From assembly GCF_051020765.1 (NCBI RefSeq), contig NC_134932.1, positions 11,718,001 to 11,782,000 on the forward strand: 64,000 nt of DNA, given 5' to 3'. The DNA comes from Lasioglossum baleicum. Lineage: Eukaryota > Arthropoda > Insecta > Hymenoptera > Halictidae. Positions within the stretch are counted from its first letter, which is position 1; the number at the start of each line of letters is the position of its first letter. The position numbers and the translations under genes were made by a program. The notes under the pieces were generated by a model. It had not been told where the DNA came from. It did not search any database and worked only from the letters and a program-made list of their open reading frames with translations. Shown piece by piece: positions 21,384 to 33,982 of this stretch.

Positions 21384-24266
21384 GCTCTCTAGCCTACTAG
21401 ACATAAAATAGATCGCTGTCTATTTACTTTAAGAAAAATAAAATTGGTTCGATGAGACCTGGGAAAATTCGAGCAGCAAAGTGGCAGCTGGACAAGCCGA
21501 AGGGAAAGCCAGCGCACTGACCAAATTCCAGGGTCGCTTCTAATTGCGCGATTTGTATAAAGAGGCGGCTGCGGGTGCGGTGGGGAGGGGGATCCGTCGG
21601 TAGGATCGCCTGGAAATTAAAAAGCATTAATAACAGCGGGATTGGTCGAGCTTTCCGTGGCGAGAGGTGAGGCAGCGAGGCTCGACGATGAAGGTAAGAC
21701 GCGGTAGACAGGAAGAGGAGAAGAGGAGCAAGAGGCCGAGGACGAAGACGAGGAGGAGGCGATCCACGATCCACGGGTGGGTGGATGCGGTGTTGGAGGA
21801 GAAAGAGGGCGGCCGGATGAGCCTTGAGGAGGAACGACGAAAGGGGAGAGTCTCCTCTTGGAGGCCTGCGGAGGGTGAAGAGGACTAGACGTAGCCGTTG
21901 GACGCTGCCGTGTAATTTATTTCCCTTCGCTTCCGCGTCGCGGCCGAACGAAACGTCGGATCGACGGGGGGTTGGTCCGTGGAACACGGCCCGATGAACC
22001 TATCCTCCATCGACCATCTCCACCTCACCTCCTCACCTCCTTCCTCGTTTCGTCCTCCTCTTCCTCCCCGTGCCCCCATCGCGGCCGCAACATCGCCCCC
22101 TTGCAAGACCCGGTGAAAATTTCGAGAATATCGCCGGCCCGTATAAATCACGTTTATCGGCCACGGAGAAGCTTGCAAGACCGGGCTGAATGCTCCGCCG
22201 GATCGACCAGAAATGATTTTCACGCTTTGGTAATTCGACGTCGACGCCGATGCCGACGCCCGCTTCCGCTCGGGCTATCGGAGGCGACGCCGGCGGTTGC
22301 TGCCGTTTGCATTCCGTTCATCGGATCCGTGGCCGAATGCAATCAGACTTTTCGAGTTCTGCAGATTTCGAACTGATCGGAGTTGTGGCGAACGGCTCGG
22401 AGACCGTGTGATTGGACAGACTTTGTGCGAATCTTCATTTGTACTTTAGCCCTCCGGCAGCGAACCTTCTTCGCAATATTATACAAGCCACTTTATACGA
22501 CTTCACAGACCACTCTGCAGCTTCATGTTTTTAATTGACACATTATTTACAGGTGGCCATTTGATCGTTTTTACAAGTCCATGATTCACAGATGTGAATT
22601 TCTGAACTAGTCTTTCAATTGCAATAACGATTTCAAGATCGTTCATGTGTCACGAAGCCACTCCCAGCTACGCGATCTAGCAGTTCCTTTTGGGATTGCA
22701 GTAGAACTTGATTTATCCACACCTCGTTTACAGCAAGTGAGCCTCTATCATCCGAACTAATTGTTTATTCGGCCTTGCTACCTGTCCTGGTAGAATACAC
22801 GAGATATTCTGTTATTTAAAATAATACTTTCAAAGTTCTGTTTTTATCGAACAGGCATGTTGGCTGTAATCTACGATCAGTCTGCGATACGTTCTATCGA
22901 TCTTTGATCTAGCCTGATCCACAATTACAGACCACAATTCGTACGTCTTTAACTATGTTTTCTACCACCGTTTGTTTGCAACATACGTTGTTAGGATTGT
23001 GGAAGAAACCGCAGGAGAACGTTAAACGATTCCAGAGATACTTGCTGGTAAATTATATAATTTTGATCGTTATCGACGGTCGTTTTTTGTACGTCATGTT
23101 CAGCTGACTCGGAAAAGACCGGTCATTAAATAATCCTGTCGAGGTCTTTCCCAAGATTACAAAGTTTTACCTTACAACTCAATATTTAAATACGCGAGAA
23201 TGTGGGAAAGAAAACTTGTGTTTCCAACGAACGAGAGATCGATTGTCGAACATTAGAAACTTTCAGACAGTCAAAATGACGGATCTTCTAATCAAAATTC
23301 TACAAGATTCAGGTGAGAAGTGAATTTCGTCGACGAACGGAGGTGCAGGATCTTTTCGAACAATTTACATTACGAAAATAAGTAGCAGACAAGACATAAA
23401 AAAATACAACGTTGAATAGCATTACGAATTTACGGACGCAATGACGTACAGCATAAAGTGTGTCCAACATAAAATCCGCTATTATCAAACCTGCCACTGC
23501 AGAACAATGATTCCGGCATTTTCCGGGACAACTTACATCGCCGCGAACAATCCTAGCCCGTCCGCCATCAGGAACCCTCATCCAATGACTGATCCGTCCC
23601 GGATCATTGACAATGTCACCCCAGCCGCAGCATTCGGGAAGAAAGAGCGGGGAGAAACTTTCGGCGGGTCGGAACGTTATCATTAAGAACTCATTATTCA
23701 AATTCGAGCTTTTGCATACTTAATCATGGCCGCGCATGTAACCACCGCATAGAAACGTCTCGAGAGAGGAGAGAGGAGAGAGAAGAGGAGGGGGTGGGTT
23801 GGGGAGAGAGAGGAGGGCCAAGCTGCCAGAGATAAAGCATAATATCGCGATTCCCGGCAACGTAATGATGATGACCGGCTTGCCGCCGCATGGATAGCCA
23901 GGTAAGGGCTGCGTCCGCTACATAATATGCGTAATGTGAAAAGAGGCCATTTTGTTCGACGGGGCCCCGGCGAAGGCGCGAGTAAAACAACCGGCCCCGG
24001 TAAATTCGTGTTATCAGTGGTAAAGGAGAGCGTGCCCAGGGCCCTGGCCCAGGACCGATGAAGTTGCTAAAGCGTACGCGCACTTAGGCGACCCGTGAAA
24101 CACGCTGGAATTATTCCTGAAAGAAGCCTCCGACCGATTGAGTTATTTTGTAGTTCCATTTGCCATGCTCCGCGCACCGTGCTCCATTATTTTAAACTTT
24201 ATACTGCGCGTCGAACGGCCCCCATCCAAGGGGTGTCCCTAAAACAACGCATGCGTCCTTGAGAAT
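21384..24266. other. No gene recognised
   Basis: A purine-rich block (21660-21890) gives an Arg/Glu/Lys-rich 73-codon frame of low complexity, opposed by longer minus-strand frames over the same DNA. GAGA-like sequence occurs at 23760-23815. The 22380-23300 part is AT-richer and featureless. No exon is proposed. Confidence 0.45.
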
Positions 24267-24312
24267 GGTAATATTCTACGTCGGAAAAAATGTTTAATTT
24301 TCAAGTTAAAAG
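24267..24312 (+). repeat. Short dispersed repeat (partner at 58560-58604)
   Basis: The run TAnTCTAnGTCGGAAnAAATG followed by TTTAATTTTCAAGTTAAA is shared with 58560-58604 over about 45 bases with few differences. In this copy it leads within 10 bases into a TTAA-type transposon end (24317-24334). Confidence 0.6.
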
Positions 24313-24316
24313 TGCG

Positions 24317-24334
24317 CCGAGTGCAAAGGGTTAA
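24317..24334 (+). repeat. Solo piggyBac-like right end
   Basis: CCGAGTGCAAAGGG is followed by TTAA. The same terminal word with TTAA-like target closes the MITE at 40961-41121 and recurs at 44260-44277. piggyBac superfamily elements duplicate TTAA and often end in CCC/GGG. No left end is visible here. Confidence 0.45.
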
Positions 24335-24373
24335 CCATATTAAGAAAGAGTTTGTTACAATTCAGGTAGAACA

Positions 24374-24408
24374 TTTTTATTTTGCATAAAGATCCGCTGT
24401 CTAAGTTG
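24374..24408 (-). repeat. MITE family 1 end fragment
   Basis: The reverse complement of this stretch matches the left end of the MITE at 37373-37536 (ACTAGACTGCGGATC, then TTTATGCAAAATAAA) with two or three differences. It lies 9 bases upstream of the hAT target duplication, so the hAT insertion may have truncated it, although the hAT interior does not continue it. Confidence 0.6.
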
Positions 24409-24424
24409 TTATATGTGTACGAAG

Positions 24425-24962
24425 CAGAGGTGGGCATTATTTGGCGAAACAAATATTTCAAATACAATTTCATATTTTTGATTTTATTTTGCCTAAAGAA
24501 AATAGTATTTTAAATAAGATATTCAATATCGAAAATAAAATATTTCTATTTTAACAATCTGAAACACAAAATAAAATATTTTACTTTTTACATTGTTATA
24601 ATACTCTGAGAAATCGCATAAGCATATGAGGTTTAAGTCTATCTTATCGTTAAGAAACGATTTATTCAGTAATGTTTACGATTACACTCGTAAATGTACT
24701 GAATCGGAACCATTATTTTCAGCAATAATATTTAAAATTAAAATTAAAAATAAAGACAAAATATAAATGTTTGCAATATATTCTTCAAATAAAATACTAT
24801 TTTCAAAAATTACTGCCTCAAATAAATTATTTTATTTTCAAAAATTACTACATCAAATAAAATATTTTATTTTTAAAGTTGTACACATACTTTAAAATAA
24901 AGAGGATTATATTTATTATTTACTATTTAATACTATTTAAGATACTATTTTCCCCAGCTCTG
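24425..24962. mobile_element. Non-autonomous hAT element, AT-rich (538 bp)
   Basis: Ends are CAGAGGTGGGC at the left and the reverse complement of CCCCAGCTCTG at the right. They are flanked by identical octamers GTACGAAG (24417-24424 and 24963-24970), a perfect 8-base hAT target duplication. The interior is extremely AT-rich and made largely of palindromic AAATAAAATATTTTATTT-like words repeated many times, with no coding capacity. The perfect duplication implies a more recent insertion than the copies at 10057 and 17610. The element at 60624-61111 has the same design (CAGAG-n-TGGGC ends, palindromic AT-rich body) but a different internal motif. Confidence 0.93.
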
Positions 24963-24970
24963 GTACGAAG

Positions 24971-27900
24971 TAAGTGTTCTTATAGCTAGTAGACAGTGTA
25001 AAGGATTAGAAATGGAGCAAAGATGAAGAGGCCTGAAGGATGATCGAAACGGCGCGGCGTGTTTCTCTCGGAGATCAAGGCTCGAAAGTGTCATTTAAAG
25101 TCACCATCCGCAGTCGGCAACAACTCTCGATCAAGAACTGTTGTGCCAGGTGTCGCGAGGTCTTATATCAAGGAAGCAGTCGTGAAAAAATGGCGTCCGT
25201 TGCGGCTCTTACGTCTCGAGCCGCAAGTTACGGCCTACGACAGATAATTACTTTCCTTAGCCGCGCGCCCAGCCACCGCGGACAGTAATTAATAGTCCTT
25301 CCTGTCCCGCGAAAGACGTTCCGCGCTTTGGTGTCTCCCAGCTCGAGGATATGAGCACCCTACCCACCGACGAACCGAAGAAAAAAACTGAGATATTCCA
25401 GGAGGATGCCGGGGAAGACGTTCCCTGGAAAAAGACGTACCTCAAATGAAACTAATCTCTCGAATTTTTCACTGGAGCGTATATCCTCTGACGCCTCGTT
25501 GACAGCGCTGATAATCTTCGGCGTGAAAAACATGAAGAAGTCCTGCGTCGGGCCTTTGATGTTTTTGTTACGCTGATCTCTTTCGGAAGTTCGAATTTTT
25601 TGGTCTGCTTTCTCCAAGGTGATAGGATCTTCAGCTTTTAGAGTTAAGAATTGTAAGATTTCGGAATATTTGATCAATTCTAACGTTAAATAGAATGCCG
25701 TCACAAATAACCTCGTTCTAATAAAAGCTTCTCGCACACCACCTTCTATAATAACTGGTTACATGGAACTTTGTATGACTTCAACATAGATAAATTTGTA
25801 TTCAACAAAGTAACTACATTAATGCAAAATAAATATTTGCTAGTATAGTCCACAACTTTGTCTAGGCTTGCACCATCAGATTTAAAGTTTTGAGTAATTA
25901 ACTGTTTCCAGCATCGTTTACCTACGGAGACCCAGACTAATTTTTCTCCTCATCTCGCGCATCCCCCAAATCCCGAACAGTCCAAACAAGAAGAGACAGC
26001 ACCGAGGCAGTCAAAGCTCCATTCCACGGGAATCATCCCCGACGAATCTCTTTGATCTCTCCAGGCGATCAAAGCCCGCTAGAGAAGAAGAAGAAGCAAC
26101 GGAGACAATACAGGAGGAAGAGTCTGATCTCCTCTCGCGCATCCATCAGCGTTGATGTCTTTGTTCTTCTCCCCAAGCCACGTAAGAAAGCCCAGGCCAT
26201 CTCACAGTTAGGGGACTGGAGCTGTTGCGGTCTCCGGGCCCTGGAAAAACAGAGTGACTCCCGTGACACGATACTCGCGATCCATCAAACGTCACCGATC
26301 GCCTTTTTTCCCGTCCAGAAAGTGTGTCCGAGGTACGAACACCCGTCACGCTTCTTCAGCATCTTCGGGGACCTGAAGTTTAGGGAGAGGCGGGGCTTCG
26401 AAACTGTTATACAGTATCGATCCTGAAACGGTTGCGGACAACCCTTATTCCAAACAGCTCTTCTGCATCATCACAATTTTAATCATGACAATGTTTACGT
26501 GCAATGTTCGTCATTTTGTTCCATTACTTCCCGAATCGAATCAATTTCAATCGGTTCAGGAAAGGTTACAAGGATGAACTCTTGTATCGACGATGTTTGT
26601 AATTAATTTGCTAATTAATTATATACAGGGTGAGACAGAAATAAATAAATAATTTTATATAAATTCCTCACAATAAATTCTCAAAAATTCATTTTTGGCA
26701 GTTCGCACCGAGCTACCCTCTGAAGCTCTGGCCAGCTGTTGTCAGGGACGTCTTTCGTCTTTCGAAGGGGGTCGAAGGGGGGTTCTGGTTCGAATTCGGT
26801 GAACTTCAAGAGGAGTGAAGACGAACACGTCCCCCCAGCCCTTTAGACAGGCGGTTTTCCGTTCGGTCGATTTTTCAAAACAGCAAGAAAGAGACTGCAG
26901 GAACGCGCGGCCTGTGGGCCCGATCCTGAAGGGGGATGGGCTTTCGACACGGTCGAGACACGGTAAACACGGGCCGGGAATATGAGCGGAACACGTCTCG
27001 GCGCTGTACTCGAGATAACCGGGAACATGTCCGCCTGCGAGAATGCGCGCCCGGATTTTTAGGTATTAATTAAGGGTGCCGCGGAGACGCGTGATGAATC
27101 GGGGACGTTGTTACCCGTGAACCCTTCGACGATGTACCAGCAGTCCTTCGACGACCCTGCGTATCACGTAAGACGGGACAATCTGTGTGTTCAACGTTTT
27201 TAAGCTCATCGGTGCTTGTTTATTCGTTCCTCGCTACGAGTTCGAGCGTGGCGGGTATGTAGGGAATGATGAGGACGGTAATGGACGTATAGGAGATTAT
27301 CCTGACGTCTCTGGACCTCGGATGCTTTGGTCATTTGGACTTACAGAGAATTCTTGCAAGCACTGCGTACTCTAATGGCTGATCTTTTCTTTCCTCTCTG
27401 GAAATTCTGTTTTGGGGATGTTTTAGACTAAAGTGTCTTTTTTTTTAAAGAGGATACATGGATCATTAGTTGTCTTCAAATTCAAATCTTTTCCATTTCA
27501 ACTGAAATAATATTCCTGAGAAGAACCAGCAACTCATCACGACGCAATCTGAACAATTTCAAAAATATTCCAGAACTTTCTAGAAAATCTGTTCCAGCCA
27601 ATTCGAACGAGCTCACGGTCTGAAGACCCAAAGTATAATAGTTCGTCTGCACTACAGCATAGTCGATCCATAACGTCGAACAAAAAGCCGGGCAGTAGAC
27701 AGTGCAGCAGTTGGAATTAGCAAGCGGCGATTCATACCGTTCAGAAGTTTTTCTTCTCGCTCGGAGCGCATTGAACAACGATTAGAACAGCGAGGCGAGA
27801 TGACGGTACATTAATTACGGCGCGAGGTAGTCCGCGAAAGAATCTATTATTAATAGGAAGTAATACGGGGCGCGACGTCGCCTTGACGCAGGACGTTTCT

Positions 27901-28350
27901 AATGTATAATAACTCGGCGTCCGATCGCCGGGGAGACCCCGGTAATCCAATTTCGATGTTTGCTTTTTTCGCGACACGCGTGATAAAGCAGTGTACCCGA
28001 GCGTGGACATGAGAAATCGCGGCCATATTGTATATGTGCCTGTGAGTGACTGCCTACCTCACCGTCTCGCGATCCATACGCCGTGATTAATCAATGACGG
28101 CCATTGGAAGAATGTCTTCGGGTTTGTATTTGTCACTGGCACGGATCCTTTGAGGCCGGCTCGCTGCGGGGATTCGACCAGTGAAAAAGGAGAAGGATCA
28201 CGGAATCGATCTCGTTGCAACGCAGTCCACAAATAAAATTTTCGTCGAATTATTCCGCTCCGTGTAACATCCCGAGAACGTCTTCGTGATCGAACGGAAC
28301 GGGTAACGAGAATCCACCCTTACGTCGGCACATTTGATTGATCGAAATAT
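24971..28350. other. No gene recognised
   Basis: Unique DNA. A TTAATTAATTATATACAGGGTGAGAC word at 26610-26635 resembles common insect transposon ends but has no inverted partner within view. G-rich sequence occurs at 26760-26780. No splice-bounded frame stands out. Confidence 0.45.
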
Positions 28351-28396
28351 TAGCTCGTTCGAAAAGTAATTTCGTTTTTCGTGTAGAGATGGCATT
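28351..28396 (+). repeat. Mariner-like terminus fragment
   Basis: TTAGCTCGTTCGAAAAGTAA, then TTTCGTTTTTCGTGTA and ATGGCATT, matches 3207-3246. It is closer than that copy to the standard end, because the CTCGTTCG lead-in is kept. No inverted partner is found within a kilobase. Confidence 0.6.
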
Positions 28397-29505
28397 GCAT
28401 CCGAATAATTGAATGACCCAGATCCGAGAGAGTGCATGCGGCAACGAGGGATTTTATTCGGACGTGAAAAATGAGAAACGAGTAAATCGTGTTCAGTGCA
28501 GCAATTAAAGCTCGCGTAAATATGCAATAATTCGCGGGACAAGCGTGCAACAATGTTTTTAACGGGTCGAAAAACCTGGCAGGCCGAGCACTTAACCGCT
28601 CCGAACATCCTTCTTGCCAGCGCAACGCGTACCTCGTGCATGCTGCATGCGATGCTGCATCCTATTGTCCTATCTTGCAGCTTGTATTTGGCACACGCAA
28701 GTGTGCTTCAGGAACACTCCACGCTGGGCGAGAAGTTTGCATAAACGAGACTGGTGGTGTCAGCGCGGGATACCAGGCAGCCTGAAAATAGAATATATAA
28801 TATGAAGAATATCTGTAACACGGTCGAGGATCTAATAAACAACGTCCTTGTCGCATAAACAGTCGGCCACACCTGTAGATAAGGCTGGTCCGCTCTTAAA
28901 ACATCGCGTTCGCTAATTCTGAAATTTATTTGACTGAACATCACGCTGTTTGCCAGCTGATCCCATTCATTTCCTACATTTTCTGGTTAAAAGAGTGTAA
29001 AATTAGTGTTTGCAAAAAATCCTGCACACTTTCTAAATCAATGGGAATCAGTCTTAATGCTGAAAACCATTCCAAATCAGTATTCTCCTGAATTTTGACC
29101 GATGGATTAAAAAATTCCGGACGAATCTAGCCGGGGCCAGCATGCGCCATCATCCCCATTCTTCAGTGTCCTCTGTAGCCACCCCGGTCTCCGAGTTCGC
29201 CGCAAAAAATTAATATTCGCGAACGCGGCGCTCGGCAGGCCAGCGGAAAGGAAGCAGTCACGTTCCTTGGCCGCGTCGTCCTCGGACGACGTATTTGTCA
29301 GGCGCAAGAATGCTTTAGAAAGACTACTCTACGGGACGCGGGGGTGTATAGGGGTTGAAGAGGGTGGTCGGGGCAGAGGGTTGTCGCTGGCAACGCGGGA
29401 CAGAGCCGCCGCATGGCACCGGAATACGTAATACGAGGAATAGCCCTGGTTCACGTGGCGTTGGAGGGCTTTCAGAGGGTGGTTCGCCGGGGAATCGCGG
29501 TGAAA
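28397..29505. other. No gene recognised
   Basis: Three overlapping frames in different phases (28198-28641, 28350-28625, 28553-28744) cancel one another as coding candidates. From about 29330 onward the plus strand becomes G-rich. Confidence 0.4.
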
Positions 29506-29543
29506 GGGGGACCGGGGGCAAGAGGGGGCGGGAGGGGTGCCGG
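29506..29543 (+). other. G-quadruplex-capable run
   Basis: Five guanine tracts of 5, 5, 5, 3 and 4 bases, with loops of 3, 5, 1 and 1 bases, are followed by another GGG. The run lies within a 250-base G-rich block (29330-29580). The motif is clear; function is unknown. Confidence 0.55.
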
Positions 29544-32098
29544 GAAGAGAGGTGGAGGCCCAGGGCTCGGAGAGGGTAACGAGCCGCGGCAATTAATATC
29601 GCCGGGTTTCCACAATGCGCTTGCAAATGAAAGGCCTTTGTGACGTATGATTGCGTTACCGAGTGAATAGTTGAGTAATGGCGGTTCGTGGCGCCGCCAT
29701 CCGAATCGCGCTAACCGTGCAAAAGCTCAGTCTCGGCTACCGCCCGATAGTACCTGCCAGACGACCCCCTCGCAGCCCCCTGCCAACCACTTCTGACGCC
29801 GACAGTTTTCGTATTGAAGCGCCGCGCTAGATGAATCGCTTCTGATGTCTCGCGTATTAGAATCGCTGAATGAACCGGCGCTGGGAATCCGTGGAAAGCC
29901 TGTTGTTTTCGGGCGGGGCTGGAGCTCGAGGTGAGGGGCGTGCTGGATGGTAACAGTGGGTGATCGTTCGCATTGACTATTGTAGCGTTCTGGTGGTAAA
30001 AATGGTGGCACATTACAGCAGAAACTTAAATACGTACTCCAGGAAATTTTCAGATTGTTCGGAAGCCTAAAACAGTAATGATAAATTAGTTGTGGATATA
30101 ATCCACTCAATTTTCCCACAGAAAGTGTAAAAAACATGCCCGCCCAAGCTCTCCAATTGTATAAAAGCTTGTATAAAATTGCTTGTCAAGTTTGCCAGTT
30201 CCAATAACGAGTGAATTACAGCTCGGTAATAGATCTATTGACACCGGATTACGGTAGACGGTTTCGATGGTTTCCACGGTGGGTTTTAAAGCAGATATGC
30301 CGCAATTAGCGAGCGATCGTCGAGCGAGAAAAAGGTCAGACCTCGACAGTGACGCGTAATGTCCAACCAATCACCGGTTCGGCAAACGTGTCAGGTGGCC
30401 GACAGGGATCCGCTGCAGCGCAAGCTTATAATTTATCGGATCAAAAAAGGTGGATGCAAAACGTATGGGTTTTGCATCAGACACAACAAATAAATATACG
30501 GATTTGTTGGTGAGTCCTCGCCTAACAGATTTACCCGCGGAACGTTGCACAGGATCGCCGTCGTTCGCTCGCGCAAGCGCACCTACGCGAGTACACACGC
30601 ATACAATATTTACGGGAGAATCGCTCGTCACATTGTCAATATATATCTTATAACTAAATGCACCGACAAATTGTTTATCCCCACATCATGAAAACGGTGG
30701 CTCGCTGATTTACATGCGGATAAATACTTTCGATTTTTGTTATCTGTTACAATTTTATCATCGACGACACGTTGCTGACGCGATCATTCCACTAGATTGA
30801 GTCGATGTACTTTATTGAACTCCCGAATTCTGAACTGACATGTATTTTCAAAATTAACGGGATTGGATTTTTTCCATAAGCAATAAGAACTTGTCAGATT
30901 GGTACAAGGGAAACATATGATACATTCAATGAATGAGCTGATGATAGAGTACTGCGTAAAATCCAGGCAATTATCACGCATAGAATGAATACATGAAGAT
31001 TTAATCTGTACGCTAATACAGTTCTGCATCCAGCTGACCCGCAATACGTGCGATAAAGCTTCTCCACCCTGTAAAACCGCCATCGGGGTGGCTGGGGATC
31101 GCGAAAAAGGGCCGTTGCTTTCAGAAGATCGAGTATGAATAAATAATTCCCTCTCGGGCTCCTCTGTACCATAGGGTGCCGTCAAGAATTATTAGAAGCA
31201 CAGCAAGCAGAGCAAGCCCAGCAAAAACACAGCAAACAAGGAAGGATTAAACTCCCTTCGAGTAAAAAGAATCCCGTTTCATTACAACCATAATTCCCAA
31301 CTATTCAACAGTCTCTCCTACTTCAACAAACACCTAACGCACGAGAATAAAATAGTTCGAGGCGAAATAAAGGCTGGAGGGGTCTCCCAAGAGACTTCAA
31401 CGCCGGAGTAGCGGTATGTACAAGGTCGCCGTCGTTTTCCGAAACAATTTTTCAATATCAAAGTTCGAGTGGGCGTCGATTCAATCTCCCGGCCGATTAA
31501 ATCTCTCCCTGAGATAAGGGATCGAATGTCCACCTCGAACTCGACGCGGAATAGGTGAAAAGGAGAAGAAAGTGGTTGTGTGTGTGTATAAGGGCGGGCG
31601 GGGGGATGAACGCGCGGAAACGGAAGAGAGAAGGAGGATAGGGGTGGTAGGTTTGAGGGGGTGGAACGAGGCCCACGGACTATGAGTAATATTGCGGGGC
31701 TTTTCCACCCCTGGGAGCGCGAACCTGAACGTGGAGGGTGGTTCACGGGGGTGGAAGCCCGGAGAGGGTGCAACGGAGGGAGGAGCGCCGATCCATCAGC
31801 GTCCCTCCACCCTCGCCTTTCCGCCACTCTCATTTTTCTCCACGGTCCGCGCTCCATCATTCCGCGTCACATCCGCCCTCTTTCATCCCTCTTTCCTCCC
31901 TCCGGTTCTGATACCGTGGCTCCAGCTCTCTCCTTGTCCCACCCCCACCACAGTTTCGCCGGCTCCACGACCCTGAAGTCAACCCACCCCCGCACCACCC
32001 CTTTAGGGCTGCGCTACTGATTGCACTTTCCAAATTCATTACCGTAGCCCTTGTCGGAGGTTTGCCCGTCTTCGAAACGCAGCCTCTTGTTCCTCGAG
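29544..32098. other. No gene recognised
   Basis: A perfect hairpin lies at 30453-30478. A G-rich block at 31590-31800 gives opposed frames (31318-31860 minus and 31661-32020 plus) rich in Pro, Arg and Ser, which look non-coding. A short GTGTGTGT run is at 31578. Confidence 0.4.
30453..30478. other. Perfect 10-bp hairpin
   Basis: GATGCAAAAC and its exact complement GTTTTGCATC are separated by six bases. No T-run follows on either strand. It could be a protein-binding palindrome or chance. Confidence 0.4.
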
Positions 32099-32390
32099 CC
32101 ACCCCCGATTCAGGGGGAAACGCCAGGGGTTGCTACGATTCCTGTAGATGTTACGAGCGCTTGACGAGCTGTTTCGAGCCGATTCTGGTTTTTAGATTAC
32201 TCCTGCTGATCCGGGGCACGCGGTGATTGAGTAGTTATGCTGTCTAAACCACCCCCGATTCGGAGATGTTGTTATGGACGCTTGACGAGCTGTTTTTAGA
32301 CGACTCCTGCCGATCTAGGGTGTTGAGTAGGTCGTGATTCAGTGATTAGCGAGTAACGCCAAGGGTTATTACGATTCCTGCGAATGTCGT
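32099..32390 (+). repeat. Degenerate tandem duplication (about 150 bp period)
   Basis: CCACCCCCGATTC begins at 32099 and again at 32249. CGCTTGACGAGCTGTTT follows in both units (about 32158 and 32279). An ACTCCTGC-n-GATC word is at about 32200 and 32302. The word AACGCC-n-nGGGTT-n-nTACGATTCCTG of the first unit (32120) recurs at 32355 as the start of a partial third unit. The second unit lacks the AACGCC portion. The units have diverged considerably, so the event is old. Confidence 0.7.
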
Positions 32391-33949
32391 TGTAAACCTA
32401 TAAAACGAAGAACCTCAGAGATCCGTCGGTTGCCAAGCGAAAACAATAAAAATGTGAAAATCCCGCAGCAAGAACGAAACCTAACCGATCCTACCCTCCG
32501 AGGAGCAATCGTCCTCCAATTTCCGAATGCAGATCGCCGGGCGCTCGTCAGAATCGCGCGCGTCCAGCGGTCCACGGTCGGCGCATTCATTTCCATTCGA
32601 GTTTAATTAGCTATGCATTGGTTGTAACGGCGGCCAATTAAATTAATAAGCGGAGGCATCAGTTAGTATATCCGGAATAATGACGGCGATCCATCTTGCC
32701 GGGCTGCTACCGTCTTGGCTCCCTCGGCGTGCAACCGATTTCGCGACACACTGCCTCTTCGGTCCTCGGGCCCCGATTTTCTACTTCGATTCGGACCTGG
32801 GGCCTCCGTTCGAACCGATTACGGGAGTAGAGGGGCCCCTCTCGCGGGCCCCCCTTGATTCGAGGATACGATTTGCCCGCTAATGGACGGCCATCTTTTA
32901 CACGTCGAAGGGAATATGTTCGGGAATGCATGTTGATGCTCGGTAATTCACTTTCGTACGTGTTAATATCGGCAGGGCCCGACGACGCGGAGGAATACGC
33001 CGGTTAATGCGGCCATAAATCCACCGGTCGGCTAATCTAAAAATATTTTGTAACGCGTTTGTCATTGGGCCCGCGGCGGCCATGCGCCGATAGAACCCGC
33101 GCGTCGTGCCCTCCGATGTAGAATGTTTGATTCCGAACGATCAATCTCGAACACACTACCCCGCTGGCGTTCCTTCTTTGCAGAGCTTTGCCCAAAGGAA
33201 ACACCTTACCCTGCCTCCTTTTTGCTACCTGGTAGCGAAGAAGCTGGATGGGCGGCTCGCTTCCGCGGTAATGACCATTAACGTCATCATCATTATCGCC
33301 GCTCTCGCGCGTCCCCGTTACTACGAAACCTGTCGCGAATCTGCACGCTCTATGCACCGGCGATCGACTCCGCGAAGAAGATTCGCTGTTTGATGAGCCG
33401 TGATGATGGGATTCTCGCGATTAGCCGCGCTTGTTGCCAATTAACCGCTTACTGGAACGACCGGGGCAAGGCGTCCTCCGCTCGGACACCTAGGCAAATG
33501 CCGACACTTGTGAAATCATTCACGGGTTTCTTGGTGGTTGTGCCTTTCGAAAATCATCTAATACAACGGCAAAAGAAATCTCGAAGCACAGAAGCCTTGG
33601 AAAGCTGATATTTGGTACACAGGTTAGTCCACAGGGGTAAACGAATATTCTTTTATCCCGGAAGTCCTGCAGGATGAAGTGCTAAAGATAAATCAGTGGC
33701 ATTCCTCGAGAAGTGAGCCAGCCGCTGATTGTTCAACGGCTAGTATCCAAATAATGATTCGGACGCGGCATCGACAACGTCGATGTTCCTGTTCATTTTC
33801 CATCGGATAAAGTCCGCATTCCGTAGCGCGTGCTCGAAGGGGCCCCGTTCTCCGCAGCCGGTAATCAAATACGCATTACGTGTAGATTCAGCTTGCGTCG
33901 CGTGTCCACGGAAGCTCGCACGGTTGCAGAAGCTCTCGCGGCTTCGGCG

Positions 33950-33982
33950 ACGCGACGCGACGTGACGTTACGTTACGTTACG
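33950..33982 (+). repeat. GACGC/GTTAC short tandem run
   Basis: GCGAC units grade into GTTAC units: GACGCGACGCGACGTGAC, then GTTACGTTACGTTACG. This suggests replication slippage over related pentamers. Confidence 0.6.

Noticed and set aside
21667..21888. Arg/Glu-rich 73-codon frame
   Set aside because: Direct translation of a polypurine stretch; longer frames on the other strand cover the same bases and no domain is present.
26620..26640. ACAGGGTGAGACAGAAAT as a transposon end
   Set aside because: Common-looking terminal word, but no inverted copy or target duplication in view.
26785..26797. GGTTCGAATTC as a tRNA B box
   Set aside because: No acceptor stem complementarity and no A box upstream.
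30453..30478. Hairpin as a transcription terminator
   Set aside because: No T-run follows, and intrinsic terminators are not expected in a nuclear eukaryotic genome.
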